Both the position numbers and the translations under genes were made by a program. From the NCBI GenBank assembly GCA_043808035.1, contig JAZDFH010000024.1:1-14415 (forward strand): DNA of 14,415 nucleotides, read 5' to 3'. Positions 13,468 through 14,415 of this stretch are shown piece by piece (the stretch's first letter is position 1; each line of letters begins with the position of its first letter). The DNA is from JAZDFH01 sp043808035. Lineage in GTDB: Bacteria > Patescibacteriota > Minisyncoccia > UBA6257 > Colwellbacteraceae. The notes beneath the pieces were generated by a model. That model saw nothing but the letters and a program-made list of their open reading frames with translations, made no database searches and was not told where the DNA came from.

Positions 13468-13478
13468 ATGAAGAATAA
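13377..13478 (+). CDS. Possible 33-codon leader ORF overlapping the cyclophilin-like gene
   Basis: A TTG at 13377 lies 9 nt after AAAGGAGG (13360-13367), the best SD in the window. It would encode 33 residues (first ten MIHYTLDVVG, ending RQNYYEE) to a TAA at 13476-13478, overlapping the next gene's start by 11 nt, an arrangement typical of translational coupling. The frame is also open upstream to a GTG at 13260. Composition is unlike neighbouring proteins and the region may be pure RNA structure, so the call is weak. Confidence 0.25.
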   Translation: MIHYTLDVVGIFWRHEIEKVVLTRMYRQNYYEE

Positions 13479-14133
13479 TTTCCCAAATAGTCTTATCTTT
13501 ATTATTGCGGCAGGAGTTATTTTTGTCGCAGGATCGTATGTTTTGTTTGGTATCAATGAATCAACAGGGAAACCGCGTGTATTCAACTGGGTTCCTTATT
13601 CATATATCGACACGAAAGAGCAGCAAAATGGACACTATCAGGTTATTTTTGAAACTTCTATTGGGGATATTACTATCGAGACAGCGCCGTCAGATAAGAG
13701 TTCTGGTATTGTTGCAGAGACATTTGTCTCGTATTTGAAAAAGATTCATAATGATACGAATACCTCTTTTGTTTTTGACAATGTTGAATACGATGGATTC
13801 ATTCACGCTTCATTGCAGAAAAAAATTTCAATACAATCTAATGGAGCAACATCTGTATTCCCGAGAGGTACGGTCGCTGTTTTATATGAGCAGGATGGGA
13901 CGGTGAGCGATTTCATCATCTTATTGGATGAGCGAACATTACCTGAAAAATATGTCCCTGTTGGAAATGTTGTAGAAGATGATGGGACTGTCTCGTCTAT
14001 TGGTCTTTTGCCGCGCAATAGCTGTAACGCATTATTAAGTGCGGTTTCTATTAATAAAGTAACCGTTCAACAAGTTTTTAATGGTGATCAGAATAGTGTA
14101 ACAAAAGGCAAAGGAGCTGTGATAAGTGAATAA
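13468..14133 (+). CDS. Membrane-anchored, degenerate cyclophilin-like protein
   Basis: 221 aa. An N-terminal hydrophobic helix at about 7-27 (SLIFIIAAGVIFVAGSYVLF) after MKNNFPN predicts an uncleaved anchor with the rest outside the cell. From about residue 55 the pattern follows peptidyl-prolyl isomerase cyclophilins: VIFETSIGDITIETAP, AETFVSYLKK, VEYDGFIHASL, FPRGTVAVLYEQDGTVSDFIILLDE, and YVPVGNVVEDDGTV. The catalytic stretch FHRVI with its Arg is replaced by FIHAS, and the MIQGGD and W/H positions are also lost, so isomerase activity is doubtful. It may serve as a binding or structural domain. The ATG at 13468 has no SD of its own; it may depend on the leader ORF or leader structure upstream. 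No terminator was found after the stop. Confidence 0.7.
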   Translation: MKNNFPNSLIFIIAAGVIFVAGSYVLFGINESTGKPRVFNWVPYSYIDTKEQQNGHYQVIFETSIGDITIETAPSDKSSGIVAETFVSYLKKIHNDTNTSFVFDNVEYDGFIHASLQKKISIQSNGATSVFPRGTVAVLYEQDGTVSDFIILLDERTLPEKYVPVGNVVEDDGTVSSIGLLPRNSCNALLSAVSINKVTVQQVFNGDQNSVTKGKGAVISE

Positions 14134-14174
14134 AAACGGTATTGAGTGGTTATTCTCCTTCCATTCTATTGATT

Positions 14175-14207
14175 AAATATTTTTTATCAACAAGAAATAT
14201 TTTTTAT
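14175..14207 (+). repeat. 13-nt direct repeat upstream of a promoter
   Basis: AAATATTTTTTAT occurs at 14175-14187 and again at 14195-14207, a 20-nt period (about two helical turns). The second copy covers the -35 position of the TATAAT at 14221. Likely roles are UP-like A/T tracts or a two-site operator; chance is possible in AT-rich DNA. TTGAT/ATCAA (14169-14173 and 14186-14190) also flank the first copy. Confidence 0.5.
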
Positions 14208-14220
14208 TCACGAAAACGGG

Positions 14221-14226
14221 TATAAT
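14221..14226 (+). promoter_or_regulatory. Promoter -10 of the right-edge membrane gene
   Basis: A perfect TATAAT preceded by GGG. The expected start near 14233 lies next to an in-frame GTG at 14234, which would make the mRNA leaderless, whereas the ATG at 14225 lies inside the hexamer itself and could be used only from an upstream promoter. Confidence 0.5.
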
Positions 14227-14415
14227 GAACAATGTGGGTATTATAAATTATGAGATAATTCACCTTATTTCGATTGTTGCAGTTGCATTCATTGGAGGTG
14301 TGCTTGGTACTTTCCTGATTTTAACGATGCGAGAAAACCGCATTGCATTGTCATTTGGTGTAAGCTCTCTGTTTGCATCGGTATGGGGTATTTTTTCGGT
14401 CTTATTTCATTTAAC
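14225..14415 (+). CDS. N-terminal part of a multi-pass membrane protein, possibly a sensor kinase (partial at right edge)
   Basis: Open to the end of the window (63 codons seen from ATG 14225; a GTG at 14234 is the alternative start and fits the promoter better). The residues are MNNVGIINYEIIHLI, a hydrophobic helix at about 14-34 with GGVLGTFLILTM, a short polar turn RENR, then a second hydrophobic helix at about 40-62 (ALSFGVSSLFASVWGIFSVL). The first helix ending in a basic turn (x-N-R) and a second helix with a Trp near its middle resembles the start of the 7TM N-terminal region of some histidine kinases. That is only a resemblance: no catalytic domain is in view. Confidence 0.6.
   Translation, partial: MNNVGIINYEIIHLISIVAVAFIGGVLGTFLILTMRENRIALSFGVSSLFASVWGIFSVLFHL

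Noticed and set aside
1..14415. Mobile element, CRISPR array, tRNA or rRNA
   Set aside because: No transposase or integrase, no regular repeat-spacer pattern, no tRNA cloverleaf and no rRNA segment was found. The only direct repeats are the two 13-nt copies at 14175-14207.

Overview
The window looks like an ordinary chromosomal segment from a small-genome bacterium, most likely Patescibacteria (candidate phyla radiation). This rests on compact, moderately AT-rich DNA, short family members (MetK 349 aa, YchF 335 aa), small membrane and PH-domain proteins, and almost no Shine-Dalgarno (SD) sites. UGA is a normal stop here (the 84-aa membrane protein, tgt and queA all end in TGA), so the UGA-recoding lineages are excluded. 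The phylum call is an inference from style and not a phylogeny.

Layout. (1) 1-196 holds a perfect terminator hairpin and the glmS promoter. (2) 197-3060 carries glmS (glucosamine-6-phosphate synthase) and ychF (ribosome-associated ATPase). (3) folA (dihydrofolate reductase) is on the minus strand at 3156-3638, convergent with ychF and apparently leaderless. Divergent from it is a two-gene membrane operon, an 84-aa two-helix protein and a bacterial PH-domain protein. (4) 4694-5945 is metK under a complete SAM-I riboswitch. Its aptamer, antiterminator and terminator can all be drawn, and the terminator also contains the metK SD; a strong terminator follows at 6044-6074. (5) 6111-12512 is a long run: rsmE (with an apparent frameshift near its start), xseA (with an extra N-terminal HRDC domain), xseB, two unrecognised membrane-anchored proteins, tgt and queA. 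(6) 12571-13193 carries a 67-aa helical protein and a stand-alone tRNA-binding OB-fold protein. (7) 13194-14133 has a promoter, a GC-rich structured leader with a possible 33-aa ORF, and a membrane-anchored, catalytically degenerate cyclophilin-like protein. (8) A membrane protein resembling the N-terminus of a sensor kinase runs off the right edge.

Functional themes are cell-wall sugar supply (glmS), one-carbon and methyl metabolism (folA, metK under SAM feedback), rRNA and tRNA modification (rsmE, tgt, queA; both RsmE and QueA consume SAM), DNA repair (ExoVII) and translation accessories (ychF, tRNA-binding protein).

No mobile element, CRISPR array, tRNA or rRNA was seen. The most rewarding items are the dual-mode SAM-I switch, the HRDC-XseA fusion, the rsmE frameshift, the recurring TGG-TATNNT promoter with near-leaderless starts, and the uncharacterised structured leader at 13282-13467.
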